A DNA stretch of 64,000 nt from Tardiphaga sp. (GTDB taxonomy: Bacteria > Pseudomonadota > Alphaproteobacteria > Rhizobiales > Xanthobacteraceae), in the NCBI RefSeq assembly GCF_028290495.1, contig NZ_JAQGJT010000156.1, forward strand, positions 54,063 to 118,062, read 5' to 3'. The notes beneath the pieces were generated by a model. It was not told the DNA's origin. It saw only the letters and a list, made by a program, of their open reading frames with translations, and searched no databases. Positions 16,134 through 25,342 of this stretch are shown here, piece by piece (position 1 is the stretch's first letter; each line of letters opens with the position of its first letter). The position numbers were made by a program, and so were the translations under genes.

Positions 16134-16874
16134 TCAGACGATTCCGCCGTTTGCGCGCAGCGTCTGACCGTTGATCCAGCCACCGTCAGGCCCCGCTAGG
16201 AAAGCGACGGCATCCGCGATATCGTCGGGCTGACCGAGGCGTTCCAGGGGCGGTAGTTTCGATAGGCGGTCGATCACTTCCTGTGGCTTTCCATCGAGGA
16301 AGAGATTGGTCGCTGTCGGGCCGGGCGCGACGGCGTTCACCGTGATGTCACGACCCCGCAGTTCTTTGGCGAGAATGCTGGTCATGGCTTCCACCGCCGC
16401 CTTGGTCGCGGCGTAGACACCGTAGGTCGGCTGCAGCAGGCCGACGACGCTGGACGACAGGTTTACGATCCGGCCGCCGTCGCGCAGCCGCTTCGACGCC
16501 TCGCGTAGCGTATTGAACGTGCCCTTGAGGTTGACGGCGACCTGGCGATCGAACAGGACGTCGTCGCTGTCGGCGATGCTCGCGAGCGTCATGATGCCGG
16601 CATTGTTGACGAGGACGTCGATACCTCCGAAGTCGCCTTCCGCCACGTCGAACATGCGCCGGACAGCGGCGGGGTCCGAAACATTGGCCTGGATAGCGAC
16701 TCCTCTGCCGCCAGCCGCTTCTATCTGGGCGACAATGGCCGCGGCGGGCGCGGCGTTGCCCGCATAGTTCACCACTACGGCGAACCCGTCTGCAGAGAGA
16801 CGCCGAGCGACCGCAGCGCCGATGCCGCCGGATGCCCCAGTCACGATGGCGACTTTGCTTGATGTATAGGTCAT
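16134..16874 (-). CDS. SDR family oxidoreductase (FabG-like)
   Basis: A 246-aa NAD(P)-dependent short-chain dehydrogenase/reductase. The cofactor motif TGASGGIG, the NNAGIM motif, the catalytic Ser in NLSSSVVG and the YAATK (YxxxK) motif are all present, followed by NAVAPGPTATNLF and a C-terminal LRANGGIV. The start at 16874 opens the first beta strand directly. The closest kind is the 3-oxoacyl-ACP-reductase-like group often used on small ketones; the substrate is unknown. It is followed by a second, frameshifted SDR and preceded by a hairpin and an ester cyclase gene on the same strand. Similar SDR and SnoaL clusters are common in rhizobia. Confidence 0.93.
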   Translation of the reverse strand: MTYTSSKVAIVTGASGGIGAAVARRLSADGFAVVVNYAGNAAPAAAIVAQIEAAGGRGVAIQANVSDPAAVRRMFDVAEGDFGGIDVLVNNAGIMTLASIADSDDVLFDRQVAVNLKGTFNTLREASKRLRDGGRIVNLSSSVVGLLQPTYGVYAATKAAVEAMTSILAKELRGRDITVNAVAPGPTATNLFLDGKPQEVIDRLSKLPPLERLGQPDDIADAVAFLAGPDGGWINGQTLRANGGIV

Positions 16875-16964
16875 GAAACTTGCGCCTTACTTTCCGCCGA
16901 GATGGAAAATGAATGTCTGAACTGTCTGGCAGGATTTCTTCGGTGATCGAACGTCAACGATCGA

Positions 16965-17000
16965 AGTTGAGGCCCGCAGGTCGCTCTGCGGGCCTCAACT
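16965..17000 (-). terminator. Strong hairpin between ester cyclase and SDR genes
   Basis: A perfect 15-bp inverted repeat (AGTTGAGGCCCGCAG and its complement) encloses a 6-base loop. It lies 52 bases past the stop of the ester cyclase gene and before the SDR gene, which suits a transcription terminator or an mRNA-stabilising structure. There is no following T-run on either strand, so intrinsic termination is not certain. Confidence 0.6.
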
Positions 17001-17052
17001 ATGATCGAGAGTTCGCCGTCGCTTAAGGCAAGCGGGCGGCGGCGCCTCTCGA

Positions 17053-17502
17053 TCAGGCGGCCTTGAACAGGCCGAGCTGCGTGAGGGCTGTGACGCCATC
17101 ATCGAGGCCGATTTCCTCGACGATCTTTCCATTCACGACCTTCAGGACGGTCGTGCCGGTGAAGCGCATCTTGCGGCCGGTCGCTGCGGGCAACGCACCG
17201 ATCAGGAAATCGCTGAACGCCGCTCCCGTATGGGTGCCGCCACCTTCCCACTGGCCGACGACGTAGTCGCCTTCCGCGATGAGGTCGGCCGTGGCTCCGA
17301 ACTGCAAATCCGGAAACGCCGCACGGAAGTCGGTCATGAACGCCTTGATGTCGGAATGGCCGCGGCGCGGTTCATGAAGCGAATACTTCAGCAGCATGTC
17401 CGGTGCTGCGATGTCGTCGACGACGTTGAGGTCCACTTTCTCGCCCCAGAAATCGGTGAACCACCGAACGACCACGGCCTTGTTGTCTTCTTCTTTGCTC
17501 AT
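17053..17502 (-). CDS. SnoaL-like ester cyclase family protein
   Basis: A 149-aa NTF2/SnoaL-fold protein, clearly paralogous to 360..878. Shared segments include VRWFTDFWGE, RAAFPDLQF, WEGGGTHTG, a FTGTTVLKVVNGKI strand and DGVTALTQLGLF. The start at 17502 is followed directly by the conserved N-terminal helix. Reported members act as cyclases or isomerases on small hydrophobic substrates, but most are uncharacterised. A hairpin follows the gene. The neighbouring SDR genes hint at a shared small-molecule pathway; this is context only. Confidence 0.9.
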   Translation of the reverse strand: MSKEEDNKAVVVRWFTDFWGEKVDLNVVDDIAAPDMLLKYSLHEPRRGHSDIKAFMTDFRAAFPDLQFGATADLIAEGDYVVGQWEGGGTHTGAAFSDFLIGALPAATGRKMRFTGTTVLKVVNGKIVEEIGLDDGVTALTQLGLFKAA

Positions 17503-17919
17503 TGTTTTTGTCCTGAGTTGATCTCGTTAAGACCATCGACATGAGATCGATGATCCGCGCAGAGACGTAGGCTCCCCGCCATGGTCCAAAACTCCGGTTC
17601 TTACCCCGCAATCAAAACCGCACGATCGGCAGCTCGAACCAGAAGAAAAGGGCTCGGAGTGTGTGCGGGCGGAATGCACGAAGCACTCATGAAGCTAGAT
17701 TGTTCGAATGGATTTCTTCGCGAAACGTCAAAGAAACGGCGGGGGCTCGGACGAGGCGGACGTCACATCCGAACCGACATTTCTAATTGAGGCAGATGCT
17801 TTGCCGGGGCGCAGCGTTTGCGATGTGGGAAGTCGGATCGGACCGCTGTCCGGTCGCGGTGACATGCGCGTCCGATAATCGGCCGGCGCCGATCGGTTGT
17901 CGCTTCGCAGAACGTTCGG
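17503..17919. other. Intergenic region without supported gene
   Basis: About 420 bases. The ORF-track entries here (for example 17581..17790) lack recognisable domains and coding-like composition. It should contain the promoter of the ester cyclase gene on the minus strand. I see no RNA gene or repeat. Confidence 0.5.
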
Positions 17920-18306
17920 CTACGGGCCGTGCACCAAGCCATCGTCGAGGAGCCGAAAGAAGGGCATCATGGGTCCGACAGGCAAGATTTCAAAGCGGAT
18001 CGCATTCGTTTTCGCGAACGGCAGGCCACGCAGGAGTGAGGCGGCCTCGTCTAGCGACTCCGCGGCCATCAGCAAGACGACGCCCTTGCCGTCCTTCCGG
18101 AACCAGAACTGCTCGACCTTGCCGTTGAGGTACATTTTCATTGTCTCTCGCTCTTCGCTAAGAGCCAACGAGGCCTCCGGCACGGCGGTCGGCTCGGCAT
18201 ATGTCCCGACGGCCATGAACTTGGATGTGTCGCCCGCTTGGGCGCCGGTGCTATGTATAAGCGTCGCGACGATCAAAGCGACGATGCGCCGTGTCGTGCC
18301 TCTCAT
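17920..18306 (-). CDS. Exported protein with a muconolactone-isomerase-like domain
   Basis: A 128-aa protein with an N-terminal signal peptide (hydrophobic IVALIVATLIHS, likely cleavage near AQAG). The mature part (MKMYLNGKVEQFWFRKDGKGVV...LPFAKTNAIRFEILPVGPM) resembles the ferredoxin-like dimeric alpha/beta-barrel proteins related to muconolactone isomerase and YciI. Those usually act in the cytoplasm, so an exported version is uncommon. The ATG overlaps the stop of the upstream 74-aa gene as ATGA, which fixes the start. The function is unknown; the family call rests on pattern only. Confidence 0.75.
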   Translation of the reverse strand: MRGTTRRIVALIVATLIHSTGAQAGDTSKFMAVGTYAEPTAVPEASLALSEERETMKMYLNGKVEQFWFRKDGKGVVLLMAAESLDEAASLLRGLPFAKTNAIRFEILPVGPMMPFFRLLDDGLVHGP

Positions 18307-18527
18307 CGTGCGATTTTTCCGAGCTTTTCGGGCTGCGCATTAGCCACGCCGACACGTAAATTCGCTTCAGAAGCCGGATCTGGCCCGGCCTGCAGCATGC
18401 CGTCGAGACGGACGGTCAGTTCCGCCCGCGGGGAGGCCGCCGTTCGATCAAGCAACGATCGCAGCTTTGGATGAAGCCCCTCTCCGCGAGCGGCGGCGAA
18501 GGCATCGAACTGACGAAAAGAGCTCAT
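18303..18527 (-). CDS. Small unknown protein (74 aa) coupled to the exported protein
   Basis: A 74-aa soluble protein from ATG 18527, helical in the first half and unremarkable in the second. Its stop overlaps the start of the next gene as ATGA, which is the main reason to accept it as real. I do not recognise the family. It has no cysteines or obvious metal site. The track's start at 18611 is less likely because the added residues look non-coding. Confidence 0.6.
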   Translation of the reverse strand: MSSFRQFDAFAAARGEGLHPKLRSLLDRTAASPRAELTVRLDGMLQAGPDPASEANLRVGVANAQPEKLGKIAR

Positions 18528-18720
18528 GAAATGTCTCCCGCATCTACCAATTTCCGGAGCAGCGTGGCGGACGTTGGAGCGACCGGCACTCCGAATCTTG
18601 CGGTCAAACACACATGAGCGGGACAGGCGGCACAGATCTGCAATTTGAGGTCAGGAAACGGAGTGATGTCTTGGGCGGGAGCCAACCTATGTGACTCCGG
18701 CAACGAGTAGGAGCACTCAC

Positions 18721-19098
18721 GTGGCAGCAGATCTTCAGGTTCGGCGTCTTTTGAATTTCGAAACCGCCACGGACGGCAGCGCCGTCAGACTCATCGTCGA
18801 AGATCTTGCCAGCCAACGGGTCGGCATTGTCTTCACGATCGAGACGGTCACCGCACTGCTGATGACGTTGCCTAAGATGGCCTCCAGCGCCGTGCAGCAG
18901 GCTCACGGAGATCCGGCAATGCGAGTCACCTACCCCTTGAGCCAGTTTCAGATCGAACTAAGTCCCGTGGGCACACGGATCCTGACGATCGGAACGCCCG
19001 ACGGGTTCACCGTCTCGTTCAGCCTCACTGATGAGATCTCCCGAGAACTCGGTGAGGCGCACCTCAAGCAGCCTGATCGGCGGTCGACGAAACATTGA
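18721..19098 (+). CDS. Unknown protein (125 aa), GTG start
   Basis: A 125-aa protein from GTG 18721, which has AGGAG 6-7 bases upstream. It reads as alternating strands and helices (VRLIVEDLASQRVGIVF, FQIELSPVGTRILTIGTPDGFTVSF) with no signal or membrane segment, so a small cytoplasmic beta-rich domain is likely. I do not recognise a family. It lies divergent from the 74-aa gene, with about 190 bases between them that should hold both promoters. Confidence 0.7.
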   Translation: MAADLQVRRLLNFETATDGSAVRLIVEDLASQRVGIVFTIETVTALLMTLPKMASSAVQQAHGDPAMRVTYPLSQFQIELSPVGTRILTIGTPDGFTVSFSLTDEISRELGEAHLKQPDRRSTKH

Positions 19099-19252
19099 TA
19101 GCTTTCGTGGCGCATTGCCGGATCATGGTTTCCCGGCCCGTTGGATCGACGGACGCCGCAGCGAATTGGCGGGCCATAACCTCACGGCCGGTCGGGTCGG
19201 CCCCCTGGGTTGAGTTCGCGGAAACTCCGCCCGTTGCCTGAGTTCGCTCCAT
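19064..19252 (-). CDS. Possible small protein with a 14-residue internal repeat
   Basis: A 62-codon frame with two copies of a DPTGRExMxRQ segment (DPTGREVMARQF and DPTGRETMIRQC). Its 3' end overlaps the end of the plus-strand 125-aa gene. The repeat argues for coding, or at least for a duplicated former coding segment. There is no family I recognise and the Shine-Dalgarno is unclear. The rest of 19099..19507 shows no other supported gene. Confidence 0.3.
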   Translation of the reverse strand: MERTQATGGVSANSTQGADPTGREVMARQFAAASVDPTGRETMIRQCATKAINVSSTADQAA

Positions 19253-19507
19253 CCGTCAGTTCCTCACATGGGGTCATGATGCCGGCATTATGGACTACTG
19301 GCCGCTAGGCCGATCCTCGGTTCTTGTCGTCAAATCGAAGTCACCGCAGGCCAACTTATGGAGCGCTCCTCGTCCGCGCCGCTTCGAACGTGACGACGCG
19401 GCTTGCAGCATGGAGCCAGCTGCAGCAGCGTTGGAAAAGGCTGTAAGGCGGAGTCATAGCTGTGATCCGAACCGACTGCTTAGATGAGGAAGATCGAGGG
19501 CGCCGCT

Positions 19508-19720
19508 TCATCGCTCGAGATACCTAATTGCGGTGTCGAGCCCGTCCCGTTCCTCATGCCGCCGATGATCTTTTCTGACAAGCGTCCAATGGCCCTGAGG
19601 CCAGTTTCCGTCCAGGACGGTCTGGTACTCCGGTTCGCGCAAGCGCTTAGGCGCTTCGTCGTAAGCACGGTCGCCGAACTTCTCCATGAACACGTCGGCC
19701 TCGGCTTCCGCCAGCTTCAA
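19508..19720 (-). CDS. Small unknown protein (70 aa), rhizobial type
   Basis: A 70-aa helical, charged protein (VFMEKFGDRAYDEA..., GHWTLVRKDHRRH...). The pattern of a GDRAY helix followed by HWxxVRK is like several short hypothetical proteins that are common in Bradyrhizobium-type genomes. It overlaps nothing else that is supported and its stop is clean. The function is unknown. Confidence 0.5.
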   Translation of the reverse strand: MKLAEAEADVFMEKFGDRAYDEAPKRLREPEYQTVLDGNWPQGHWTLVRKDHRRHEERDGLDTAIRYLER

Positions 19721-19907
19721 GCCCGCACCGGCGTCTGATTCAACGGAAGATCATCGCCATCACTCCACCGAAAGGCGGAGCATAAAAAGCAATCAGGACA
19801 CATCTTCGCTATCCCCGGCAAAGATCTACGTTGCGCCTCGGTTGACTTGCAATGCTGCGACAACCATGGGTAAGTCCCAGGCCGCTCTTCCTGACACCGT
19901 AGGATCA

Positions 19908-21371
19908 ATGATGTTCAGACCGCTGATTTGTGCCACTAGCGTCGTGGTAATGTCAGTATCCGTGCTGGCTTCGCCGTCGAAATCCCAAGAGCGGCCCAAT
20001 CCGGTCCAGGTTGAAGCGCAGCAGCCGCAACCTGCACTGGCTCCCGCGGCTCCGACCGCCGCAGCGTCGGGGACGGAAACCAAGACGGGCGCTGCGTCGG
20101 CTGTCCGCAGCAACGATCCTCAGAAGCAGTGCGTCAAGACCGGGGAGTTCGCAGTCGAACTGAAATCCGGACGAAATCCGGTCGGCGGCACGATCGTGTT
20201 CGCGACCAACTTCCTGCCGACGAACCAGCGAGTGGATGTCGGCGTGCGTGCGCCGTTCGTGGACGGAGTGCGATATTTCGCGGGCATCGACTACGGCGAC
20301 GAGACCTATCTTTTCAAAAGGCAGGATGTCGTCACCCGCCGCGCCGTCGATTCTGACCCGCTCGTCAAGAAGCACTTTCTTGAGCCGGATCAGGCCATCG
20401 TAACCCTAAACATGGGGGACGATTTCGCCTCGATGTGGAATAGGGTCGACCTCTATCTGTACACCTGCAACAGCGCCGTCGGAGAATCCCCTGGGCGTGT
20501 CTCCCTCACGACCGTGCGCCTGAGCCCGTATTGGCTGAGCATCGGGATAACCGTAGCTGAGGTGTTCCTGCTCTACGTCTGGATTGCCTTTGCGCTCCGC
20601 ACGCGGGACCACACCTTGGCGTCCTTCGTCCGCACCCTCGATCCGGCACGGCTCACGGCGGGCCCGGACGGGAAAGGAAGCCTATCCACCTTCCAGACTC
20701 TTTCGTTTTCCCTGGTCGTCGTCGGGCTGATCTCGCTGTTGTTGCTGCAGACGGGGATGCTGACGGACATCTCTGGAACGATCCTCACGCTGCTCGGGAT
20801 CAGCGGGATCGGCGCCACGGTGGCCAAGGGTGCCGACGCCCAACGCAACACTCTCTCAGCCGACAACAGGGCGTGGCTGCTGCGGCGAGGCTGGATTCCG
20901 ATGGCCAAGACGCCAGTCGATCCGTCCAACGCATCGTGGCGTGACTTCTTCTCCACCGACGGGGTTTTCGACGTCTATCGGTATCAGAGCTTCATCTTCG
21001 CGCTGGTCGTGATCGGCGCGTTGATCGCGGCAGGCGTGACGCAACTTTCCACCTTCGTCATTCCGGACACCATCCTGGGCATCGTCGGGCTAAGTCAGGT
21101 CGTCTACATCGGCGGAAAGCTCGTCACGCCGACGAACATGTCCGACCTGAACGCCGCCATCGCCGGGCTGCGGACTGAAGAGGCCAAGTTCAAGGACGCT
21201 GCGACGGCCGCGAAACAGGGGCCTGTGGCAAGCCTAGCGGACGCGATCAATTCAGCAGGCCCAGGCGCCTATGCCGCATATAGGGAAAAAGCCAAGGACG
21301 TAGCGGCGATCTTCACCGCGGAGACCGGAATCGTCGTCGGCGACGCCTCGCTCGATCCGGCTTTGGCATAA
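19908..21371 (+). CDS. Multi-pass membrane protein with exported N-terminal domain
   Basis: A 487-aa protein. It starts with a signal-like segment (ICATSVVVMSVSVLA), then a Pro/Ala-rich linker, then a periplasmic beta-rich domain up to about residue 190. Five hydrophobic segments follow (for example WLSIGITVAEVFLLYVWIA, FSLVVVGLISLLLL, FIFALVVIGALIAAG). The C-terminal tail is helical. I do not recognise a family. The ATG at 19908 is chosen for the signal sequence and AGGA upstream; 19866 is an alternative. The next gene, a DUF2235 hydrolase, follows after 18 bases with its own Shine-Dalgarno, so the two form an operon. A membrane partner for the hydrolase is a reasonable inference. Confidence 0.82.
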   Translation: MMFRPLICATSVVVMSVSVLASPSKSQERPNPVQVEAQQPQPALAPAAPTAAASGTETKTGAASAVRSNDPQKQCVKTGEFAVELKSGRNPVGGTIVFATNFLPTNQRVDVGVRAPFVDGVRYFAGIDYGDETYLFKRQDVVTRRAVDSDPLVKKHFLEPDQAIVTLNMGDDFASMWNRVDLYLYTCNSAVGESPGRVSLTTVRLSPYWLSIGITVAEVFLLYVWIAFALRTRDHTLASFVRTLDPARLTAGPDGKGSLSTFQTLSFSLVVVGLISLLLLQTGMLTDISGTILTLLGISGIGATVAKGADAQRNTLSADNRAWLLRRGWIPMAKTPVDPSNASWRDFFSTDGVFDVYRYQSFIFALVVIGALIAAGVTQLSTFVIPDTILGIVGLSQVVYIGGKLVTPTNMSDLNAAIAGLRTEEAKFKDAATAAKQGPVASLADAINSAGPGAYAAYREKAKDVAAIFTAETGIVVGDASLDPALA

Positions 21372-21389
21372 AGCCACAAGGAGCATCAC

Positions 21390-22652
21390 GTGACCAAGAA
21401 CATCCTCATCTTCGCGGACGGCACCGGAAACGAAGGCGGTCTGCTGCCGGACGAGAGCCGCACGAACGTCTACAAGCTCTACCGCGCAACGCGGACCGGG
21501 CCGGAGTCGGTCGTCGATCCCAGCAAGCAACTCGCCTTCTACGTGCCCGGCATAGGAACGCCGACGCCTCGGCACAATAGCTGGATCGCCCAGACCAAAG
21601 AGAAAGTTCGCCAAATGTTCGGCATGGGCCTCACCGAGAAGATCATGGACTGCTACGTCGCGATTATCGGTGTGTGGCAGCCCGGCGACCGCATCTACCT
21701 GTTCGGCTTCAGCCGCGGGGCCTACACGGCCAGGTGCCTGTCCCACGTCCTCGAAGTCTGCGGCGTCCCCACTAAGCAGCCTGGCCTACCGACGCTGAGC
21801 CTCGAACCCAAGTCTCTGCGGGGGGTCGCGAAGGAAGCGGTGGCATGCCTCTACAAGTTCGGTATGCCGATTACCGACGAGAAGACCCTAGCCGAGAGGC
21901 AGTCGAAGTTTCGGGCTGACTACGGCTCCCAGTTCGGCTTGGCGGCTGGGGCCTCGGCATATTTCATTGGGATCTGGGATGCTGTCGCGGCAATCGGATG
22001 GCAACGCTTTTTCCCGGATTGGACGTACGACCGGCACTTTTCGTCGGACGTCCAATATGCTCGGCACCTGCAGTCGATCGACGAAGGACGTAAGGACTTC
22101 AAGCGCGTGCCGTGGGGAGGTCACGGAACGGTCAAGTGGCCCGACAGGAAGAACGAGCCGGAGCAGTTCGACCAGATCTGGTTCGCCGGTAATCACGCGG
22201 ACATCGGAGGAAGCTATCCCGAAAACGAATCCCGCCTGTCCGACATCACCCTGACGTGGATGGTCGACTTCATCACCAAGAAGATTCCCGAGCCGAACTG
22301 CGTCATCGTCGATAAAGGCCTGCTGAAGCTCTATCCGTCCAGCGACGGGATGATGCACGACGAGTGCATGGTCGGCGTAGGCGGCACCTTCCTCAAGTGG
22401 TCCAAGGACATCCGCGACGTCTCCGACACGGCCCAGCTTCATGAGACCGTCTATGAACGTCTAGCAATGAAGTCGGTGCGAAACTTCACAAGCTTCGGGC
22501 CCTACCGGCCGGTAGCGCTGGAACACCATCTGAAGGCGAAGAAATACTTCGAGGCCGACAGCGCCGCGGCTGCAGAGCTGGCAATCACCTCTGCCTCATC
22601 TGGTCCGATCGTCGCAAGCACTGCGGACTCTCCGCCCGGCGCAGTAATGTAA
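21390..22652 (+). CDS. DUF2235 alpha/beta-hydrolase (Tle-like)
   Basis: A 420-aa DUF2235 protein, an alpha/beta-hydrolase-like family that includes T6SS phospholipase effectors. The N-terminal ILIFADGTGNEGG and the nucleophile motif FGFSRGAYTAR (GxSxG, Ser near residue 111) are typical, and the WFAGNHADIGGSY segment supplies the expected Asp/His region. GTG 21390 is the start, with AAGGAG about 7 bases upstream. No VgrG, PAAR or immunity-like gene is adjacent, so a secreted-effector role is not supported here. Co-transcription with a membrane protein points to a lipid or envelope function. Confidence 0.9.
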   Translation: MTKNILIFADGTGNEGGLLPDESRTNVYKLYRATRTGPESVVDPSKQLAFYVPGIGTPTPRHNSWIAQTKEKVRQMFGMGLTEKIMDCYVAIIGVWQPGDRIYLFGFSRGAYTARCLSHVLEVCGVPTKQPGLPTLSLEPKSLRGVAKEAVACLYKFGMPITDEKTLAERQSKFRADYGSQFGLAAGASAYFIGIWDAVAAIGWQRFFPDWTYDRHFSSDVQYARHLQSIDEGRKDFKRVPWGGHGTVKWPDRKNEPEQFDQIWFAGNHADIGGSYPENESRLSDITLTWMVDFITKKIPEPNCVIVDKGLLKLYPSSDGMMHDECMVGVGGTFLKWSKDIRDVSDTAQLHETVYERLAMKSVRNFTSFGPYRPVALEHHLKAKKYFEADSAAAAELAITSASSGPIVASTADSPPGAVM

Positions 22653-22912
22653 TCTCTATCTGACGAAATTCGACGTTGGGCATTTCTGTTGCGGTGGCTC
22701 TTACTGCCCATGTTCGATTTGCGTTTTCCGAAAATGGTGAGACTGCATGCGATGGATCAACGCCAATGAGCTTGAAAGCTGGACTCCGGCCAGGTGTCGA
22801 GGTCGGCGATATCGTGACCCGACGTTCGTAGCGGCTCGGCGCCGAACGAAGCGTTGGCCCGGAAGCCAGACGGGCGAAAGGACTGCGCGCTGCCGGAGCA
22901 AATCCATCGCTT

Positions 22913-24124
22913 CTAGAACGCCATCCCGTCCACCGTTGTGTACCGCACGTCGGTCACGTCTTCCATCGACCACCCCGCGTACGAAAGCACGTAAGGATCC
23001 GCTTCGCCCACGAAGCCGCCGCGATTGAGTATAACGATGTTGCGATTATCCTGTTCTTCGTCGCGCTGCATGGAAGATCGATATATGATCGCATCGCAAC
23101 CAAAGAACGACTTGAGATACTCGGCAACGATTTGCGTGGCAATATATTCACGCTGACGTTCATGGGGGCGGACCGGCCTGCTGATTTCGGCCTGCAACTG
23201 AGTGATGAAATCCCATCGGCTGTGCTCGACGAAGTGTCGACGATCTGCCGCTCGTCGATCGAAGGCTGTGAAGTCGAAGACCTTCAGCGGCACGCGTGTT
23301 CTGAATGTGCCGATCGCAATGGAATCGCCGATGCTGGGACGCAGTTCGCCCACGACCGTCGTCTTCGAAAATGCGGCGTAGAACACCGGAATGAATTCGA
23401 CGTTCATCCTGCCGCCCTGAGTCCGCTCCGACGGGGGAGGCCCCAGCTTTGCCGCTCCGCTCGCGTTGAGGACCTCTTCGGTCAGATCGTCGCGCATCAG
23501 GCGAGCCCGGTAGAGGGTTTGGGATGCCGCAAGGTCGTACAGCGGCTTCACGGGGCCCTCACCATACTCGGCGGGCTCGCCGAAAAGCTCGTCGAGCTTC
23601 TGCTTGATGCCGAAGAAGCGTGACGAGAACTGTACCTGTCTGCAGAACTCCTGCCATTCGAAGGCGTACCTGTTGGAAAACCAGTATTCGTCCTGATCGG
23701 CCTTCTCGCGGGACCGCGCCGTCTCTATGAGCTCGAAATTATGCGCGTCAGTGTAGTAGGGCTCGGCTCCCTTGGAGATGTCCCTGTCCGAGACGTCCGG
23801 AAGGGAGTCGATCACCGCCTCTGCCACCTCATCGGAAGCTCCGAGCTCGTCCGAGAATATCTCTTCGAAGGGTTGTCCTTCGGTGCCGTGATAGACGCGA
23901 TCGCTGTCGGGGCCCGTGTCCACCTCGAAAGTCTCGGCTCCAGGCTGGTAATTCTCCTGAAACCACCGATCGGCCTCTTCCGCCAATTCGTCGACCGTCA
24001 CGCAAGTGGCCGAGACGTGATCCGAGTCGAAATCGCAGTCGTCGGGCGTGCCAATCTCTTCGACCCAGACCCGAAGCTTCCCATCGGAGAGGCAAAGCGC
24101 ACAGATGTTTCGATCGTCGGCCAT
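22913..24124 (-). CDS. RES-domain protein with HEPN/RES-type N-terminal region
   Basis: A 403-aa protein. The C-terminal RES domain is clear: LYRARLM, a GPPPSERTQGGRMN loop, IPVFYAAFS and FRTRVPLKVFDF. RES proteins in toxin-antitoxin pairs degrade NAD+. The N-terminal half starts with CALCLSD and a helical region of the kind annotated as HEPN/RES N-terminal domain; one of the usual zinc cysteines appears replaced (CDFD where CxxC is expected). It is thus a larger, fused RES protein rather than a simple Xre/RES toxin. It starts 8 bases after the SRAP stop and is last in the operon. No Xre-type antitoxin is adjacent. Confidence 0.87.
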   Translation of the reverse strand: MADDRNICALCLSDGKLRVWVEEIGTPDDCDFDSDHVSATCVTVDELAEEADRWFQENYQPGAETFEVDTGPDSDRVYHGTEGQPFEEIFSDELGASDEVAEAVIDSLPDVSDRDISKGAEPYYTDAHNFELIETARSREKADQDEYWFSNRYAFEWQEFCRQVQFSSRFFGIKQKLDELFGEPAEYGEGPVKPLYDLAASQTLYRARLMRDDLTEEVLNASGAAKLGPPPSERTQGGRMNVEFIPVFYAAFSKTTVVGELRPSIGDSIAIGTFRTRVPLKVFDFTAFDRRAADRRHFVEHSRWDFITQLQAEISRPVRPHERQREYIATQIVAEYLKSFFGCDAIIYRSSMQRDEEQDNRNIVILNRGGFVGEADPYVLSYAGWSMEDVTDVRYTTVDGMAF

Positions 24125-24132
24125 GTGTCGAA

Positions 24133-24852
24133 CTACCCGTCCTGCGCCCCGTCGAGCTTCTCGCCCCGCGCGACGATCTTCAGCGCGCCGTCCGGCAGGG
24201 GACGCTGTAGCATGCTTGCTTCTTCCCAGGGAGCGTTCATCCAGACGTCGATGGCATCCGAGTTCGCGAGGATGACGGGCATCGCTTTGGGATGGACCGC
24301 GTGGATTTCGGCGTTGGCGTCGGTCGTCAGGAAGGCGAACAGATCGTTCGTGGTCTCGCCTTCCTTGATCATCCGGACGGAGGTCCAGTTCGTCCACAGA
24401 CCAGCAATGCAGACCAGGGGCTGGCTCCCGTCGAGAGCGAACCAGATATCTCCGCCGGCGTTCTTGTTGAATTCACTGAAAGACGTGAACGGCACGACGC
24501 ATCGATGTTCCGGCCCGGTCCATCGCTTCCAGTGCTCGAGGCGGCGGATGTTGGTCGTGCCCTTGTCCGGCTCTTTCCGGAGCAATTCCTTGAAGTCGAC
24601 CGGCTTACCCTTGGCTCCGGGCTTTTCGGCGCGCGTCTGCGCCTTCTTGAAGAGAGTTTGGGACGACCACGGCATGCCCCAGCGCAGCATGGCGAGCTCG
24701 CGTCCGCCCCCTGCGCCGTTGCGCACCACCGGTGCCATCTTGTCCGGAAAGGTGCCCGGCATGGATGGCAGGTTGCCGGCGCTATCCTTGTCGACCCTAA
24801 CGAGATTCTGGATCGCGGCCTGGTTTTTTGTCATGGAGTATAGATTGCACAT
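24133..24852 (-). CDS. SOS response-associated peptidase (SRAP, YedK/HMCES family)
   Basis: A 239-aa SRAP protein. These proteins form a covalent crosslink with abasic sites in single-stranded DNA through Cys2, protecting the site. The start at 24852 gives MCNLYS, so Cys2 is exposed after Met removal; the track's longer start would hide it and is rejected. Other family residues are the [12 protein letters not shown] block (catalytic Glu region), AGLWTNW and the HPKAMPVIL motif with the active-site His. It lies between a small Cys-motif protein (5 bases upstream) and the RES gene (8 bases downstream), so it is in an operon. Damage-linked regulation is plausible but no LexA box was identified. 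Confidence 0.95.
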   Translation of the reverse strand: MCNLYSMTKNQAAIQNLVRVDKDSAGNLPSMPGTFPDKMAPVVRNGAGGGRELAMLRWGMPWSSQTLFKKAQTRAEKPGAKGKPVDFKELLRKEPDKGTTNIRRLEHWKRWTGPEHRCVVPFTSFSEFNKNAGGDIWFALDGSQPLVCIAGLWTNWTSVRMIKEGETTNDLFAFLTTDANAEIHAVHPKAMPVILANSDAIDVWMNAPWEEASMLQRPLPDGALKIVARGEKLDGAQDG

Positions 24853-24857
24853 GATCA

Positions 24858-25298
24858 TCACGTCTCCGGAACGGCCTGTCGCGGGCGCTGCAGCAGGGTC
24901 GCCGCCGGGCGTCGCCCCGCTTGGGCGCATTTCCGGCATCGTAGCCTGCCGGCGAGATCATGGACAAACGTAGTCGGCTCTTGCCGCAGCGCCGCGAGAT
25001 CGACGTCGCTCGGCGTCTTGCAGCGGAAGCACTCGATCTGCAGCCAAGGATATCCGCCGTTGGCGGCCTGCTCGATAGTCAGCGACGGGTCGATCGGCTC
25101 GCCGTCGGCCCACATCATCTCGTTCCAGCTTTCGCAGAGTAGCCGGTCCGCTCGTCTAATCAGGGCGTCACCCTTGGACCGCATCTCGTCCGACTGGGCC
25201 GCGAGGATGCCCGTCATCGCGCGCGCCGCGGGGAGCTCTTTCCTCAATGCCTTCCGCTGCCCTCCGGAAAGGGGCGTGGGGTGATACTTCGGAGCCAT
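24858..25298 (-). CDS. Small Cys-motif protein (146 aa)
   Basis: A 146-aa protein with a C-terminal zinc-ribbon-like pair of motifs: [15 protein letters not shown] and [10 protein letters not shown], two CxxC knuckles about 30 residues apart. The N-terminal part is basic and helical. Such proteins occur in rhizobial genomes as short hypotheticals. The ATG at 25298 is preferred to the track start 25442, which adds disordered residues. It is followed after 5 bases by the SRAP gene. A nucleic-acid-binding helper role is suggested by the ribbon, not shown. Confidence 0.72.
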   Translation of the reverse strand: MAPKYHPTPLSGGQRKALRKELPAARAMTGILAAQSDEMRSKGDALIRRADRLLCESWNEMMWADGEPIDPSLTIEQAANGGYPWLQIECFRCKTPSDVDLAALRQEPTTFVHDLAGRLRCRKCAQAGRRPAATLLQRPRQAVPET

Positions 25299-25342
25299 CC
25301 GGACATCCAGCGGAGACAGGTCGGATCGGCGACGGCCGAGGT

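Noticed and set aside
23741-24973. 410-aa plus-strand ORF
   Set aside because: Antisense to the SRAP and RES genes, both of which have conserved catalytic residues.
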